64,000 bases of DNA from Nannochloris sp. 'desiccata' (lineage: Eukaryota > Chlorophyta > Trebouxiophyceae > Chlorellales > Chlorellaceae): assembly GCA_019044685.2 (NCBI GenBank), contig JAGTXX020000006.1:2189501-2253500 (forward strand). The letters are read 5' to 3'. Below are positions 18,582 through 31,171 of the stretch, in pieces. Under the pieces are notes generated by a model that made no database searches, was not told the DNA's origin, and saw only the letters and a list, made by a program, of their open reading frames with translations. Both the position numbers and the translations under genes were made by a program. Within the stretch, counting starts at the first letter, position 1, and every line of letters starts with the position of its first letter.

Positions 18582-20946
18582 ATGTGCAAAGAGGTGCGAA
18601 CACTGCTTGTCTGAAATTACCTGTGCAAGATCAATGCATGATCAATCAGCGTTGACTTTATTGTTGACTTTTTATTTTGCAGACAATACCGCAGCGAGAA
18701 TGCGGCGTAGTGATCATAGGGGCTGGATTAGAAGCTTTATCTATTGTGTCTCGCCTTCCGCCTAGCGTGTTGCAAGTATGTTCCCGTTTTCAAACTGCAT
18801 GATCTTCTTCAAATCTTGCTTGCTTTTTGATAAACTTATTCAACCAAATTCCTGCTCTTTGAATTCATGCAGAATGCTACAGTGATAGATCCATCAGGGG
18901 AATGGCTCCATTCTTGGAACGCGCATTGCCAAAAACTCGGGGTAACTCACCTCCGCTTGCCCATCACTCAACACCCGGGGGCCTCTCCTCTTGAGCTCCG
19001 TTCATTCATTGAACAGCAGGGCTTGGAGAAGGTATGATATCCTACCTTTCATCTGTTTCTAATATTCTACTGTTGAATTTAATTCAATATGATGGCATCT
19101 CTCCGGTTTTATTTATCTATAGGAACTCCTTGAGGTCATTCCCGGCCACTCCCCCGTCCCCTCTGCTGCCCTCTTACTCAAATTTTGTGAAGAAAGAGTC
19201 ATCTCCAAGCTGCCAAATTCAGTGAAAAACATTATTAAAGACACTGTAGTTGATGTACAGCCAATTTACAATGCAGAAGAGATAAAAAACAAAGAGGAAG
19301 AGGACGAAACTGAAACCGAAGACGATGGCACACGAGCTGTACTTGATGAAGAAGATGAACAGAGCCCTCAGCCATCTTGTATGGTTCACTTGGCCAGTGG
19401 ACGCATTCTCCCAGCGAGAGCTGTGATCGTAACATGCTCTAGGTGTGCTCCTGTTGTACCTACTTGGGCTCGTGACGCTATGGTAAATGAAGTTGGACAA
19501 CACGAAGAAAAAGTAAATGAAATTTCACAAATTTCACAAATATCAACTGATGTAGCGTCTAAACCCCACAAGAAGATCAACACGTGGGATCAGATTGACT
19601 TTACAAATTCAGAGTTTCAAGAACAAAATATCAAGGGGAAACGCATTGTGATAGTTGGAGGTGGAATGACGGCTGCCTTGCTGGCACTCGGTGCAATTTC
19701 CCGTGAAGGAAAAGGACCTGCCACCGCCATCACCATCATCGCTCGAAGACCTTTGATCCAACAACCCTTTAACTGCGACATTGGGTGGTGGGGAAATAAG
19801 TATTTGAATGCATTTTGGCAAGAACCAGATCCTGAATATAGGATGAAAATGTGTAGACAAGCTCGCCATCAAGCGAGTATTACACCGCACGTATGGGCGG
19901 CACTTGAAAATGCCGTTGATTCAGGGGAAATTAAAATAATGCAAGGGTATCAAGTGGATAAAGCAACCTTGAAAAGCTCTGGAAATCAGTCTTTGGAGTT
20001 GAAACTGACTCCTACACCAAACATAGACACCTCTAAATCCTCCTTGTTTGTAGGATCAAGTACCTCCTCTAGTGGCTCCCCTACTTCTCCTACCGCCACC
20101 TCGGCATCTTGTGTTTCCTCGATAGAGGCAGATTGTGTATGGCTGGCATGTGGCTCTGCCTACAACGCTGCCCTTCAGCCACTCTTATGCACTATTCAAA
20201 GTAAACTTCCTACTCGTATCGTTGCTGGCTACCCTGTACTCGATCCAGCCAGCTGCGTATGGCCAGGAGCGCCAGTGTACATTGTCGGCCGAGGTGCTTT
20301 GCTAGCTGTCGGGCCATGTGCTGGAGAGCTTGTTGGGATTCGTCTGGCAGCAGACCGTATTGTCAAATCGTTGAAAAAATTGGATTATTCTGGTAAGACT
20401 GAATGGGAAATTGCTGCAGAGATCCTACTTCCTCACCTCAAAACGGCTCCCGGTGCTGCTCCTCGTACTCCTCCTCCAGAGATTAATCTCAACAAGGGAG
20501 TGAACTCAACTCTACAGCCCAGAATTGTCCTTGAAAATTATCTAGAGCTTGAAGAACACGGCATTATGTGCTACATACGGCACATCAAGCCCAGTGTATC
20601 CCACCCACCTCACTTGATTGATATTTCAGACCTGCCGCCTGCATCGGAACTCCCCCGACACGAAATTCAAAAATTTAGTTTTTCTGAAGACGATTTTGAA
20701 ATTTCTGTTGTACTACAACTCCCAGAAGCTGTTACATTAGCATCGGTGAGATCATTAATAACTGAACGGTCACTTGAAGTATGGGCGGTAGGTAATGATG
20801 GTATGTACCGCCTTCATGTACCTCGATTGTACGGGAAAGTATTGCCTAGTCGATGCAAAATTAAAGTGAATGAAAGTAGAATGAAAGTATATGTTGTGTT
20901 GCACAAGGAAAAGGACGCCGAATGGCGATTTCTTAAAGGATTTTAG
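18582..20946 (+). CDS. FAD/NAD(P)-binding oxidoreductase-like protein fused to C-terminal CS (p23/HSP20-like) domain
   Basis: Proposed exons 18582-18593, 18683-18775, 18873-19031 and 19123-20946, all phase 0, give 695 residues. Exon 1 is only four codons and is the least certain. Residues ~11-22 (GVVIIGAGLEAL) are a GxGxx dinucleotide fold. A second Rossmann motif (RIVIVGGGMTAALLAL, ~260) with RRPL after it suggests NAD(P) binding, the two-nucleotide arrangement of flavin monooxygenase or ornithine-hydroxylase-like enzymes. IGWWGNKYL and WLACGSAYN lie in expected positions. Residues ~604-692 form a CS domain: FSFSEDDFEISVVLQLPE, YRLHVPRLYGKVLP, VYVVLHK and EWRFLKGF, as in SGT1/CacyBP-type cochaperones. 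Acidic linker at 19290-19370. The catalytic reaction is unknown. Confidence 0.78.
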
Positions 20947-21081
20947 AAAAATTTAAATATCAGTTTCTTTCTAACTTTTTTTCTAAAGGGGTCGCTCTTT
21001 CTCCATTCTTTTGTATATTAGAATTTCATCGCTAATTAAAAAAGAAAATGAGACTTTAATAACGAACATGTAGGAATACAA

Positions 21082-22396
21082 TTAACCAGAACCTTCTAAT
21101 TCAGCTAGAAATTCTGCTTCTGTCCTCACTTTCCCACATACATTACACTGCAGCGCATATGACTGGTGCTGACTCATCGGTGCCATGGTCCCTCCACATC
21201 CTTCCCTGGGACAAACATATTTAAATAAAAAGACATGGATATACCCAGCATCAGCTACATCATTATTATCGCCATTAGGAATATCTATCATGCTGTTCGT
21301 AATAACTGTACTAGACATTTCTCGCACCAGGACAACGTCCTCTTCAGTTTCCGCTCCCTGTTCCTCTGGCGGCCAGGTAGCTTCTTCTTTGCATCGTGGA
21401 CAGCGGCAAATAAATCCATATTGCTCTCTACATCGTTCTTGACGTTGTAGAAATGACCATGTCAATGGAAAATAAGATTGGGTCACCTCTTCGCCAGCAG
21501 GCAAAGCATGAAGGGCCCGTAAAGAAAGCGCAGTGTTTGACCCAGGCGCTGTAGAAGAAGAAAGTTCAGTTCTATCAAAGTCATCAAAGCGAGCAGCGTT
21601 GGGAAGGCATTCATGGTTTACACGAGATGCTAGTGGATACAAACCAGAGCCACGGAGGCGGCGGTCAGCTTCATTTTCAGCTCCGGGAAGAAGCGGGGCG
21701 AGAATGCCGTAACTATTCACTGATTCTTTTTCGAGCAATCTAGTAATGAAATCAAGAGAAATTGGGGTAGAATTCCTTCCTATAAGAGCTAGAACGTGTA
21801 ATACTCTTCCATGAAGCTCTCGAGCGCGTAAAAGATGAGTCTCTGAGCGGAATTGAGCTGCTGTTTCTATTGCGTAAGTAGCAAGTGTTTCAATTTGCGC
21901 CAGCTTTGCCATTGCTGATTGATCCCCCGCTTGAGAAGCGAAGAGCAGAGAACACGATCTAAACAAGTATCCTAAGGTGCTCTGTTCGTCATCAGAGAGT
22001 CCTGCCGCGTTGCATGCGGATAGACAGCGGCAGACAAGGTGGCAGTGGCTGGCTGGGTCGGTGACGGCAGCGGCGGCACACTGTTGGCTGCAAAAGCGGG
22101 CTGTGGGGCAAGACGGGCATGCCACAGGGCTAGATACCCCTGAAACATAGAACAAATGATGCATTAGCTATCTAGTTAGTTCTTGGGAAAGATCTAGAAG
22201 CGCGAATAGCAAAAGAAGAAGATCAAGGCCTACCTGCCGCCGTTAGCCATCGCAAACAAAAGTTGCACACCTCTGAAACAGCTGACGATTGAGGGTATAG
22301 TATAATAGGCATGTCTGTAATAATAGTTTCTCCAGCTTGGAGGGGTCTTTCGGCCACTACTCCGAGGCCTCGGCCTGGAATCTCATTGACTCTCAT
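21082..22396 (-). CDS. SET-MYND (SMYD-like) protein methyltransferase, two exons
   Basis: Minus-strand exons 22396-22234 and 22139-21082 (intron GTAGGC...TTTCAG) encode 406 residues. Exon 1 has the start of the split SET domain (PGRGLGVVAERPLQAGETI) and, with exon 2, the MYND zinc finger (CNFC...CPSC...FCSQQC...H...C). The SET core follows with SRVNHECLPNA (the NHxC motif), LRALHALPAGEEVTQSYFPL and the post-SET-like CRCPRCKEE. Two further CxxC pairs near the C-terminus (VCPREGC, LQCNVCGK) may bind another zinc. Relatives (SMYD; plant ASHR1) transfer methyl groups from SAM to lysines of histone or other proteins. The substrate is unknown. Confidence 0.87.
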
Positions 22397-23731
22397 TTCC
22401 GATTTAAATTAAAAATCTTTGATTCAACCGATAATACTGAGATCAATTGCCTATTCGAAGCAATCGGACTGGAAGCTACCGATTTTAAGTCTTCATATAT
22501 GTATTAAATGGCGCTGTTGACGCCTAGACGTATGAAATATATATGCCGCCAGGCCTGCTGCACTCTGTGCAGAGGCTTGCGGATAAAAGGGTTGATATTG
22601 CTTCTATTCTACAAATTCTAGCTCTAGATTTTCTGATAAATTTTAATGGCAGGTTCGTGAAATTACAAATTACTGCTATATTTTATTAGTATATAGTATT
22701 AGCCAGCCAGCCAGAGGCATTATATCGTCAGAATTGGTGAGGTGCAAGGGTTTCTTGAAGAAGGTATGTTCTACCCCTTCATAGTGTAAACAACAAGTTT
22801 TTCAAGCGAGTTTGAACTACTACGCAAAAAACAAATGGACACAGACGATGGAGGGGCATAACAAACGAAGTGAATGATATCGCAAATAAGAGTTGTTGAT
22901 AGATTATTTTGAAATAAATCTCTCCTCGACCACTGAAATAAAAAAAAGTGGAGCGGGAGAGGGTAGAACAAAAATGAATTAACAAACAGCCAAAACAAAA
23001 CGCTTTTCGATTCAATATAGGGAGTGCAAATGCCGTAAACATGTAGATTAGACACAATGCACAGTATGCCCTGTAAAAGGCAAGGAAAGACAAGAAAGAA
23101 GAAAGAAAGAAGAAAGAAAGAAGGGCGTGTGGGACATAAAGATGCAATGATAAAAGGGAGGGGTGGGGAAGGACAAGATGAAAACAACTATGTGGGGATA
23201 TAGCGCAGGGGATATTGTAACTTTGAAGTATCAAGGCTCATTCATTCATTTTATAGAAGAGAGGGTGTAATTGTGAAAAAAAAAAGCCGATAGAAGCATG
23301 GTTTCCTTTTCAGATTCACTTAATTATAATAGTATACTCGAGATCAGATGCTAAAATGTTGTGATTTCCAAGTACTTTTGGGGTAGGTGGGGACATTCAG
23401 ATTCTTATGGTGTTCCTATAGGGTAATAGGACAAAGAGGGTAAAATCGAACTTTTTTGGCGATATATCGAGGATAGGTCTTATATTTAGATATCTGTTGG
23501 AAGGGTCTGTTGCGTGTTGCAATGCAATACAATATGATGATTATATCTATTCCCTGCGTAAACTACCCATATGATGAAATCTGGGTGGGTGTGTCAGGAT
23601 AAAGCAAAATGTCTTTCCCACAGCCTTGGGTGATGCGGTGCGTGGCTGGAGGGGAGATGAGATGGAAAAAGAGTGGAAAGAAGGGGCGAGGAGGAGCGTG
23701 TGAGAGAGGAAGATATTAAGCAAGATGTCGC
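22397..23731. other. Intergenic, 1.3 kb, GA-rich
   Basis: The right part is probably the 3' UTR of the minus-strand cold-shock gene. It includes a purine-rich tract of GAAA/GAAG units at 23089-23125; its complement produces long spurious C/T-rich frames. Minus-strand TGTAA occurs near 22668. The left part is the SET-MYND upstream region. No RNA gene recognised. Confidence 0.35.
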
Positions 23732-24395
23732 TTAGTATCCACCGAATCCACCTTGCTGATCGTAACCGCCGCCGCCGTAGCCGCCGCCTCCATAGCCACC
23801 GTTGCCGTAGCCACCACCATTGCCACCACCGTAGGCGCCACCGCCTCCGCGGCGTCCACCGAAGCCACCACCACCACGGCCGCCGCCACCGCCGAAGCCA
23901 CCACCGCCGCCGTTGAAGTCGTTGAATTGACGGCGGGGTGCGCCTTCAGGGTTGGCACCGTTGGGGCCAGTTACCTGGACAGCCTTTGCGCGACCATCAT
24001 CACTGGTCTCGATGAAGAACTCGACGGGTTCTCCTTCACGGAGGGAGCGGAATCCTTCGGACTGGATAGCACTCTGATGGACAAAGAGATCCTCACCGCC
24101 AGCTGTAAAGAGAAAGAAGAAACGAAATACGAGTCAGCTTTGAGGTTGTAGAAGGTGTGATTTGGAACAAGATGATGATGAATACATCGGACGGAGCTTA
24201 GTCTTACCGGCATCGGGGGTGATGAATCCGTAACCCTTGGTTACATTGAACCTGCGGACGAGAATTGAGAAAACGTCAGGGTTATGGGAACTCAACAGGA
24301 TTGTAGGGTGATGAAATCTCATGTGGCAGTCGAAAGGGCAACAAGATGTGAACTCACCACTTGACGGTTCCGGTACTTTTAACTGCAGCAGCCAT
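23732..24395 (-). CDS. Cold-shock-domain glycine-rich RNA-binding protein, three exons
   Basis: Minus-strand exons 24395-24358, 24251-24208 and 24102-23732 give 150 residues. Splicing rebuilds a complete cold-shock domain: [20 protein letters not shown] (RNP1 KGYGFI), then [10 protein letters not shown] (RNP2 LFVHQ), [13 protein letters not shown] and a short basic tail. The second half is a Gly-rich [12 protein letters not shown] repeat ending GGFGGY. Plant and algal relatives (CSP, GRP2, Chlamydomonas NAB1) bind mRNA or single-stranded nucleic acid as chaperones or translation regulators. No CCHC knuckles, unlike many plant CSPs. The repeat region is CCG/CCA-rich on the plus strand. Shares a divergent upstream region with the ISS1-like gene. 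Confidence 0.9.
23735..23935 (-). repeat. Glycine-rich coding repeat
   Basis: GGN-rich trinucleotide repeats that encode GGGG, GGYGG and GGRGG units at the C-terminus of the cold-shock protein. They generate long shadow frames on the opposite strand. Confidence 0.75.
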
Positions 24396-25025
24396 GACGC
24401 TAGAGAAACGTTCTGCAGAAAGAGAAGGCGGGTTTAAGAAGGTTAGCATGCGACGAGATTTGGCTGCGGCGGTTTTGAGCTGAACTCTGGCCGCCGACCT
24501 GTTCTTAACATTATCTGACATCAATTGGCATATATATTTGGCTGCATAGGTCGTCAAACCCCCGCTACATGTTATGATCTGCAACTACACTTACTAGCAC
24601 TAGGAACAATTACACTCGTTCTCAAGACAAGGGACCTTGCAGCGAACATGGACTGGAAAGAGGGCAAAAGAAAGGTTGCGAACTGACTTCACGACCAAAA
24701 AACAATATGCATTAGACAATGGAACGTGCATGCATATAACCTCTCGACCGAGGCGGCGAAACTCATTTTGAGGGCGCGAAATCGTGCGAGTCCTGCTCAA
24801 TCAGTGGTATAAATACAGCATCTTACGGCATTTTTAAGTATATCAACATAGGCTAAGGGTACTGTGAAGACCTTGCGCAGTGTTCTTAGCAGCGGCGATT
24901 TTCTATACATTTCAACTAAAAAGGATTTCAAACAAATAGAAAAACCTACGCATCCAATGCAAATAAGTCTTTTACCCCGCTCTTTTTCCTGCATTTGCAT
25001 TAGTTCATCCAATAAATCTCACAAA
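24396..25025. other. Divergent upstream region, 630 bases
   Basis: Holds the leaders of the cold-shock gene (minus) and ISS1-like gene (plus). The ISS1 frame is open back to a GTG at 24864 with an in-frame ATG at 24957. No other feature recognised. Confidence 0.35.
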
Positions 25026-26309
25026 ATGACGGTTGTCTGCAAAAATGCCACCCACGAGTCATTCTCTACATCCCGTCGAATCCAATCCACTGACGAGCCA
25101 ACCATCGTCGCTAGCAAACGTCTCGTAAACTCTGTCCCCGGTACAACTTCTCTCGCACAAGGTATCGTCCATTGGGCACCTCCTCAGCAAGCTCTCGACC
25201 GTGTTGCTAAAGCCCTCGCCGATCCCACCGCCACTGGAATTCACAGCTATGGCCCCGACGAGGGGAACCCGGCATTAAGAGAGGCTTTACGCCATAAACT
25301 GGTCCACAAAAATAACCTCCCTGGATACGACGTCTGTGTCACGGCCGGAGCAAATCAAGCTTTCACAAACATCGTTCTAGCCTTCTTAGATCCCTCCGAC
25401 TCTATTGTCTTGTGGTTGCCGTACTATTTTAACCACCAAATGTCGATTCAAATGTGTGGTGGTGGGGATAATATCATTTATGGACCGTGTGATCCAGTCA
25501 CTTTCCATCCAAACCTAGATTGGCTGGAAAAATTGCTCACCGATAATGGTGATATCAATACCGATGGGGAAGAGAAAAATAAACGGAAGATTCCTAAAAT
25601 GATTGTTATTACCAACCCCTGCAACCCGACAGGAGTCTTACTTTCCAAAGAAGAATTAGACCGAGCTGCTTCATTGTGTGCTAAAGCAGGGGCATGGCTT
25701 GTATTAGACAACACATACGAAGAATTTGTATTTGATGATCGAGAGCATTACTGCCCCGCTGGAGACAATGTACTTCACTTATTTTCTTTTAGTAAAGCGT
25801 ACGGCATGATGGGCTGGAGGGTAGGGTATATAGCCTATCCAGAAGATGGATCTGGCAAAATTGCATCAGAATTACTCAAAGTACAGGATACCATTCCTAT
25901 TTGTGTAGTACAAATAAGCCAACAAGCTGCTCTCGGCGCATTAGAAGCAGGAAGCGCCTGGGTGTCTGAACAAGTTGAAGGCCTTAAAATAAACAGAAAA
26001 GTCATTCTAGATGCTTTGGAGCCTGTAGGTACGCTTGGTAGTGGCATTGCAGGTGGAGAGGGGGCTATTTATCTTTGGGCTAAGCTCCCAGAAGGATGTG
26101 AAGATGATAATCTGGTAGTGGAGTGGCTCGTTAAAAAACATAAAGTCTGTTTGATCCCGGGCACGGCATGTGGGGTTCCAGGACACGTGCGCATTGGATT
26201 TGCTAATATGGAGCCGGTAAAGTGTGCTGAAGCAGCAGAGAGGTTGAAAGCAGGGATGCTTGAGTTGGCTGAACATGGAATAGCAATCGTGAAGAAGGAA
26301 CTTGCTTGA
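25026..26309 (+). CDS. ISS1: PLP aminotransferase of the ISS1/VAS1 type
   Basis: Intronless, 427 residues from ATG 25026; an in-frame ATG at 24957 would add 23 residues. Class I/II fold: SLAQGIVHWAPP near the N-terminus, SYGPDEGNPALREAL, VTAGANQAF, a YYFN motif, NPCNPTG, DNTYEEF, and the PLP Lys in SFSKAYGMMGWRVGYIAYPE, then GGEGAIYLWAKLPEG and LIPGTACGVPG. The order and wording closely follow Arabidopsis ISS1/VAS1, which uses methionine as amino donor to convert indole-3-pyruvate and other aromatic oxo acids, tying auxin and ethylene pools. That role is known in plants; in this alga only the aminotransferase activity is safe to infer. No clear targeting signal. Confidence 0.9.
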   Translation: MTVVCKNATHESFSTSRRIQSTDEPTIVASKRLVNSVPGTTSLAQGIVHWAPPQQALDRVAKALADPTATGIHSYGPDEGNPALREALRHKLVHKNNLPGYDVCVTAGANQAFTNIVLAFLDPSDSIVLWLPYYFNHQMSIQMCGGGDNIIYGPCDPVTFHPNLDWLEKLLTDNGDINTDGEEKNKRKIPKMIVITNPCNPTGVLLSKEELDRAASLCAKAGAWLVLDNTYEEFVFDDREHYCPAGDNVLHLFSFSKAYGMMGWRVGYIAYPEDGSGKIASELLKVQDTIPICVVQISQQAALGALEAGSAWVSEQVEGLKINRKVILDALEPVGTLGSGIAGGEGAIYLWAKLPEGCEDDNLVVEWLVKKHKVCLIPGTACGVPGHVRIGFANMEPVKCAEAAERLKAGMLELAEHGIAIVKKELA

Positions 26310-26504
26310 AATTTTGGCGTAATTGATTTTGAACCATTATTTTTTTTTGAACCAATAATTGATAGTTTTGGTAGCCTAGACTTGCAAATAGAATTGGAAT
26401 TACAATTTCTCTAAGAGCACATTACATAAAAGTCCAAAGTAAAGAAGGGAAAAAAAAACCAGAGAAGAATGGCGTTTCTGAAGGTCGACTTTCTTTAATC
26501 TTGT

Positions 26505-27383
26505 CTAATACGGAGCACCCCCACCTCCACCCCGTCCTCTCCCTCTGCCTCTCCCCCTACCACCGCCAGGCATGTAACCATACCCATACCCAAACATAAA
26601 TGGAGGCATCATCGGCATAGGGAAATATCCACCGCGCCCTCTTCCTCTCCCCCTGCCTCTTGCCTTCATACCAGGGACGTTTGTCCTCTTTGGTTGAACT
26701 TTTAATTGCCGTCCTCTGAGCTCACTTGCATCCATCAAGCACGCTGCCTCTACAGCATCGACCTCCAAGAATTCAATGTATGCAAATCCTTTTGGGTTTC
26801 CTGTTCTGTCCGTAAGAATGGTGACGCGGTTTACTGTACCACAGTCTTGGAAATGAGCTTGCAGCTCCTCGGGGGTGCAGCCATAATCGACGCCACCGAC
26901 GTAGACTGAACGAGCGTCTGCTTCTTCTTTGGCTTGGTCAGAAGAGCTTCCGGGAGCCATACCAGCCTCTATTTGTGCTTTTTCCTGTAGAAGGGAAAGG
27001 GTTCCAGAGGGTTGATTAGATTAGACAAAAAAATATATAGCCGTGGATGCTGTGGAAATTAATTAGAAATCTTTGTTCTTTTCCTAGATACGTACCTGCA
27101 CTTCCTGTAGCTTTGCAGCTTCTTTTTCCATATCAGCAAGCTGTGCTTTCATCTTTTCAAGCTCGTCGTCCTGCATAAGAGAAAAATATTAAAAGAGGGA
27201 AAGAAGATTGGAATACATGCATTGTGCTCGATGCTTATCATTGCAAGATAAAACTACTGCAAACAGCAAGATCACATTAAACGCATATTTTATACGCACA
27301 TCTTCCAGGCCAGCCATATCTTCAGCTCCCAACTCTACCTCTTCTGCTCCCAATTCTGGATGAGAGTCGCCTTCAGTTGCCAT
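26505..27383 (-). CDS. PABPN1: Nuclear poly(A)-binding protein PABPN1-like, three exons
   Basis: Minus-strand exons 27383-27300, 27170-27096 and 26984-26505 (all phase 0) give 212 residues. Domain order is that of PABPN1/PABII: an acidic N-terminus ([17 protein letters not shown]), a coiled coil ([29 protein letters not shown]), one RRM ([21 protein letters not shown] as RNP2 region, [10 protein letters not shown] as RNP1), and an Arg/Gly-rich tail ending GGGGGAPY. The protein binds growing poly(A) tails in the nucleus and stimulates poly(A) polymerase. The donors GTGCGT and GTACGT are normal variants. Its 3' end converges with the ISS1 gene, 195 bases between stops, and a minus-strand TGTAA lies at about 26400-26404. 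Confidence 0.92.
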
Positions 27384-27654
27384 GGTGTGGGGGTGAATAT
27401 ATACAATTGCACAGAAAATTAGAAATGTGTAATTGAGGGCTGCAAGCGCGAGTTATATGTGAACTAACAGTATTCAAAGTTTCTTGCAACTTGAGTTCAA
27501 AGCTTTTCAAGAAGTCTTTGACAGGCATTCTTTGCTAAATTGCAATTTCATTGATCGACCATGATTTAGACCTAAGTAAAGTTGAACATAGAGGCATGCA
27601 GTTGCGTCGTTGACGCATTTCTTAAAGTTTGATCGAGATCAAAATTCAAAATTA

Positions 27655-30600
27655 ATGAAGTTCGACTTGGGACCTGTATGTGGCTTCTGTCAGCAGCCTG
27701 CCAACCACAGCGTACTAGGACCTTTACTAGGCCCCATAAATGGTACTGAATACTACGTTCATAGGCCCTGTGCCTTGTGGAGCCCAGAGGTGAGAACAGG
27801 ATTGAACCGCCAACGAAGCCATCGGTGGCTCTTTAAGCTAACTTAAAATTCTATCTATTTCCCACACTGTACAGGTCCACGAGTCTGAGGAAGGTACTCT
27901 CCATCGTGTGTTAGAAGCTGTTCGTCGTGGCAGACAGCTTAAATGCACTAAATGTGGTATACGAGGTGCTTCTGTCGGCTGCCGGGTTCCTAAATGTCGA
28001 GAGACATACCATGCTCTCTGTGCTCACGAAGCAGGATGTCCTATGTATCATACCTACTGCATTGCATGTCCCACACATTCAAAGCGGTATAAAAAACATG
28101 AACTCCATCCACAGTAGGATTCAAACAAAAGAAACTTCTCAATTATTATTATGCACTCGGCGTGTTTTTCCGCAAAAACATGTTTTATCATAATTTACTT
28201 TTTTCCTCATTGTGCAGGCCATTCTTTTTACTTCCTTCCGCGCGTACCCCTGCCAAAGGCCCATCAACAGGTGATACAGCTGCAGATGAACATGGCGGCG
28301 ATGATAGAACCCGTGGTGATGGTAGACTTTTTGGTGTTTCTCTCGGCGGCGGCGGCGGTGGTGGTGGTGGTGGTGTCAAAGGCGATGGTATCTCTGAATT
28401 TTTCTCGCCCCTAGGTATGAAATCATGCCCCAATCAAGCCGCAACAGCATCAAGGGCTGGTAATCAAGGAGGGGATGATGACGGCTTCGATGCTGCTGGT
28501 CCTTCTGATGTCGCACGAGGCAAGCGTGGTGGAAAGAAAAAGAGAGGCCATAATCAACTCGAAGAAGCGTATGCCCGAAAAGCTCAAGCTGAGCACATAA
28601 TGAAACGAGTTCGTGCCCAACAACGCCGTGCAACCGCAGCTGAGAACGTCAGCGATGATGAAGAACATTTTGCAAAGAGAGAATCTGCGAGAATGCAACG
28701 AGATATAGCCAAATTAAATCCGATTACTCTCGGGGTAGAAAGAGCTCCAACCGCTGCTGGCGGTACCGCCGCAGGTGCCACGGCCGATGCTACCACCATT
28801 GGCCTTCCTCCCCGGGCAGCCCAAAGTGTATATATAAAAGCCCCTAAAGGTGCACCTAAAACCGCAGCACCTCAAATAGAATTCCCTGCCAATACTTCAG
28901 CAGTTGATGCCGTCACCAGCACAGATTTTGATGACTTGGCAGGTATGGATGACGTTGTACGACATTTACGGGAAATGGTCTTGCTTCCTTTACAATACCC
29001 AGACTTATTCAATCACCTGGGTGTCTCTCCTCCACGAGGAATCCTTTTTCATGGCGTTCCTGGGACCGGAAAGACACTCGCAGCACGTGCTTTGGCGGGT
29101 GCTTGTGCCCGTCATTCTCCCGTACCCGTCACATTCTTTGCCCGTAAGGGGGCAGATTGCCTAGGCAAATTCGTCGGTGAAGCTGAACGAACACTTCGTT
29201 TAATGTTTCAAGAAGCTTCTACCAGAGCACCCGCTATTATATTTTTGGACGAGATAGATGCATTGGTCCCTGCTCGGGGCAGAGGGGCAGGCCACCAGGA
29301 TCAAATTCATGCCTCTGTGGTATCCACTTTGTTGACCTTAATGGATGGCATGGCCGACAGAGGCAATGTTGTGGTCATCGCCTCTACAAATAGACCAGAT
29401 GATATCGATCCGGCGTTACGAAGACCAGGAAGATTTGATAGGGAAGTTTATTTTGGATTACCTCAGGCGGTTCAACGAGAAGCGATTTTAAAGGCACATA
29501 CACGTCGCTGGGATCCCGTACCTAGGGCTGAGGTGATAAAAAAGCTTGCGAGTGTGACGGATGGGTATGCTGGAGCAGATTTAGCTGCATTGTGTACTGC
29601 TGCGGTGATGAATGCTGTCAAAAGAGGATCACCGCAGCTGCTGCAACACGCCGAGGCACTTGCGGACGGCCTTTCTGCTGATATTATCGGCCCCGATCCT
29701 ATTATTCCTGATATTCGTGTTGAACAGATGGATTGGGATGCAGCATTAACAGCTGCACCGCCACCCTGTTCAAAGAGGCATGCTGCACAGGCCCTAACGG
29801 GGGATGCTCTACGGCCAATGTCCTATCATACTGTCCCTTTGCTGCTCCCTTTGCTTAAGAATGTGTTGAAAACTTTTGGCAAAAGCTCCTTGCCTCTTTT
29901 TCCTGCCGTTACGCAAGCTATAGAGGCAACCCATGCTGCTGAAACCATCACTGCAACCACCATCGGCACTGTCACCTCGGCAGCTCCATTGGAGTCTGTG
30001 TTAGCTGCTCTAGGTGCAATTCAACGCGCTCCAGATCACATTCTAGATGCTATTAGCCAAACTGCATTACCTCCTACACCATCTGGTGCGGACGTGGCAG
30101 CTCCTGGTGCTCAACCAACCACAACAGCAACTAAGACAGCCAACCAGCACGGCAACGCCTGTGGCATTGGCATGAATCCTATTGCCAACTCCTGCCCTCC
30201 TCCTCTTCGTCTTTTGATCTCAGGCACTGACGACGCTGGACAAGACCAAATCGCTGGCGCAGTCCTTCGTTTGTTTGGTGGTTCCCACGTCTCTGTCTTA
30301 AGCTTACCTGCCATCGTAGCAGAAGGCGCCGGGGACGCTGCTCAGGGAGTTGTTGCATTAGTACAAGCGGCATTGCATCGAGCAGACCGCCATTCTACTT
30401 TAGTTTTGCACCTCCCTCGTGTAGAAGCCTGGGCTGTAGCACCTGACATCGTTGTCGTAGAAGAACAAAATGGTAGCGATGAAGTTTTAGTAGATAACAC
30501 GACTTCTAATACCTCCCCTGCAAAAGGAGGAATAACAGCAGTAGCAAAGTCAATTCCAGTTTCCAGCGGTGCGCTCTCCCCAATCTCCCCCTCCTTTGCT

Positions 30601-31124
30601 GGTCTTTCTGCCCGCTCCCTCCGTATGGGCGCCTCCATCCCTGTCACAGCACACCGACCTTCTACCATCAAAGATCAAGGACTAGATAATAATAATGATG
30701 TTCAAGGGGAAGTTGGCTCTTCTCTTTTTATGCCTGCTTCAGATGCATGGATCGCTTTTGAGTCTTCAATTCAGGAAGCTGCACGGCAGCAAGCAATATT
30801 CATTCTTGCCACCACAAGTTCCCAAAAAGACGTGTTGCCTTCAACTCTCATCGGTGGATTCGAGTCTTCTGGCGGGGTTTTGTGTGTAGAGAGTAATTGG
30901 GATGATATAGAAAAGAACGCAGACGTGTATAGTGAGGGAATGAAGAGGGTGCAGGAGAGGGCAAAGAGTGCTTTGGCTGGACACGCTGCTGCTGCCTTTT
31001 TGGAACCGCTCATGGACTCTATGCAAAAGAAGGGCCATTCAAGTAAAGAGGAGACTACTAAAGTTAATGGTACTGCATCAAAGCCTGGTTTACCCGGCTT
31101 TACAAATAATGACGGTACAGCCAT

Positions 31125-31171
<47 letters not shown>

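Noticed and set aside
21082..22164. SET-MYND frame starting at 22164
   Set aside because: That start would drop the N-terminal SET part and half of the MYND finger; the spliced start at 22396 restores both.
22771..23234. Phe/Leu/Ser-rich minus-strand frames of 138 and 151 codons that look like membrane proteins
   Set aside because: They come from a purine-rich 3' UTR read in reverse, overlap in two frames and have no conserved motif.
28904..29164. Plus-strand 86-codon frame inside the AAA gene
   Set aside because: Out-of-frame shadow of the Walker A region.
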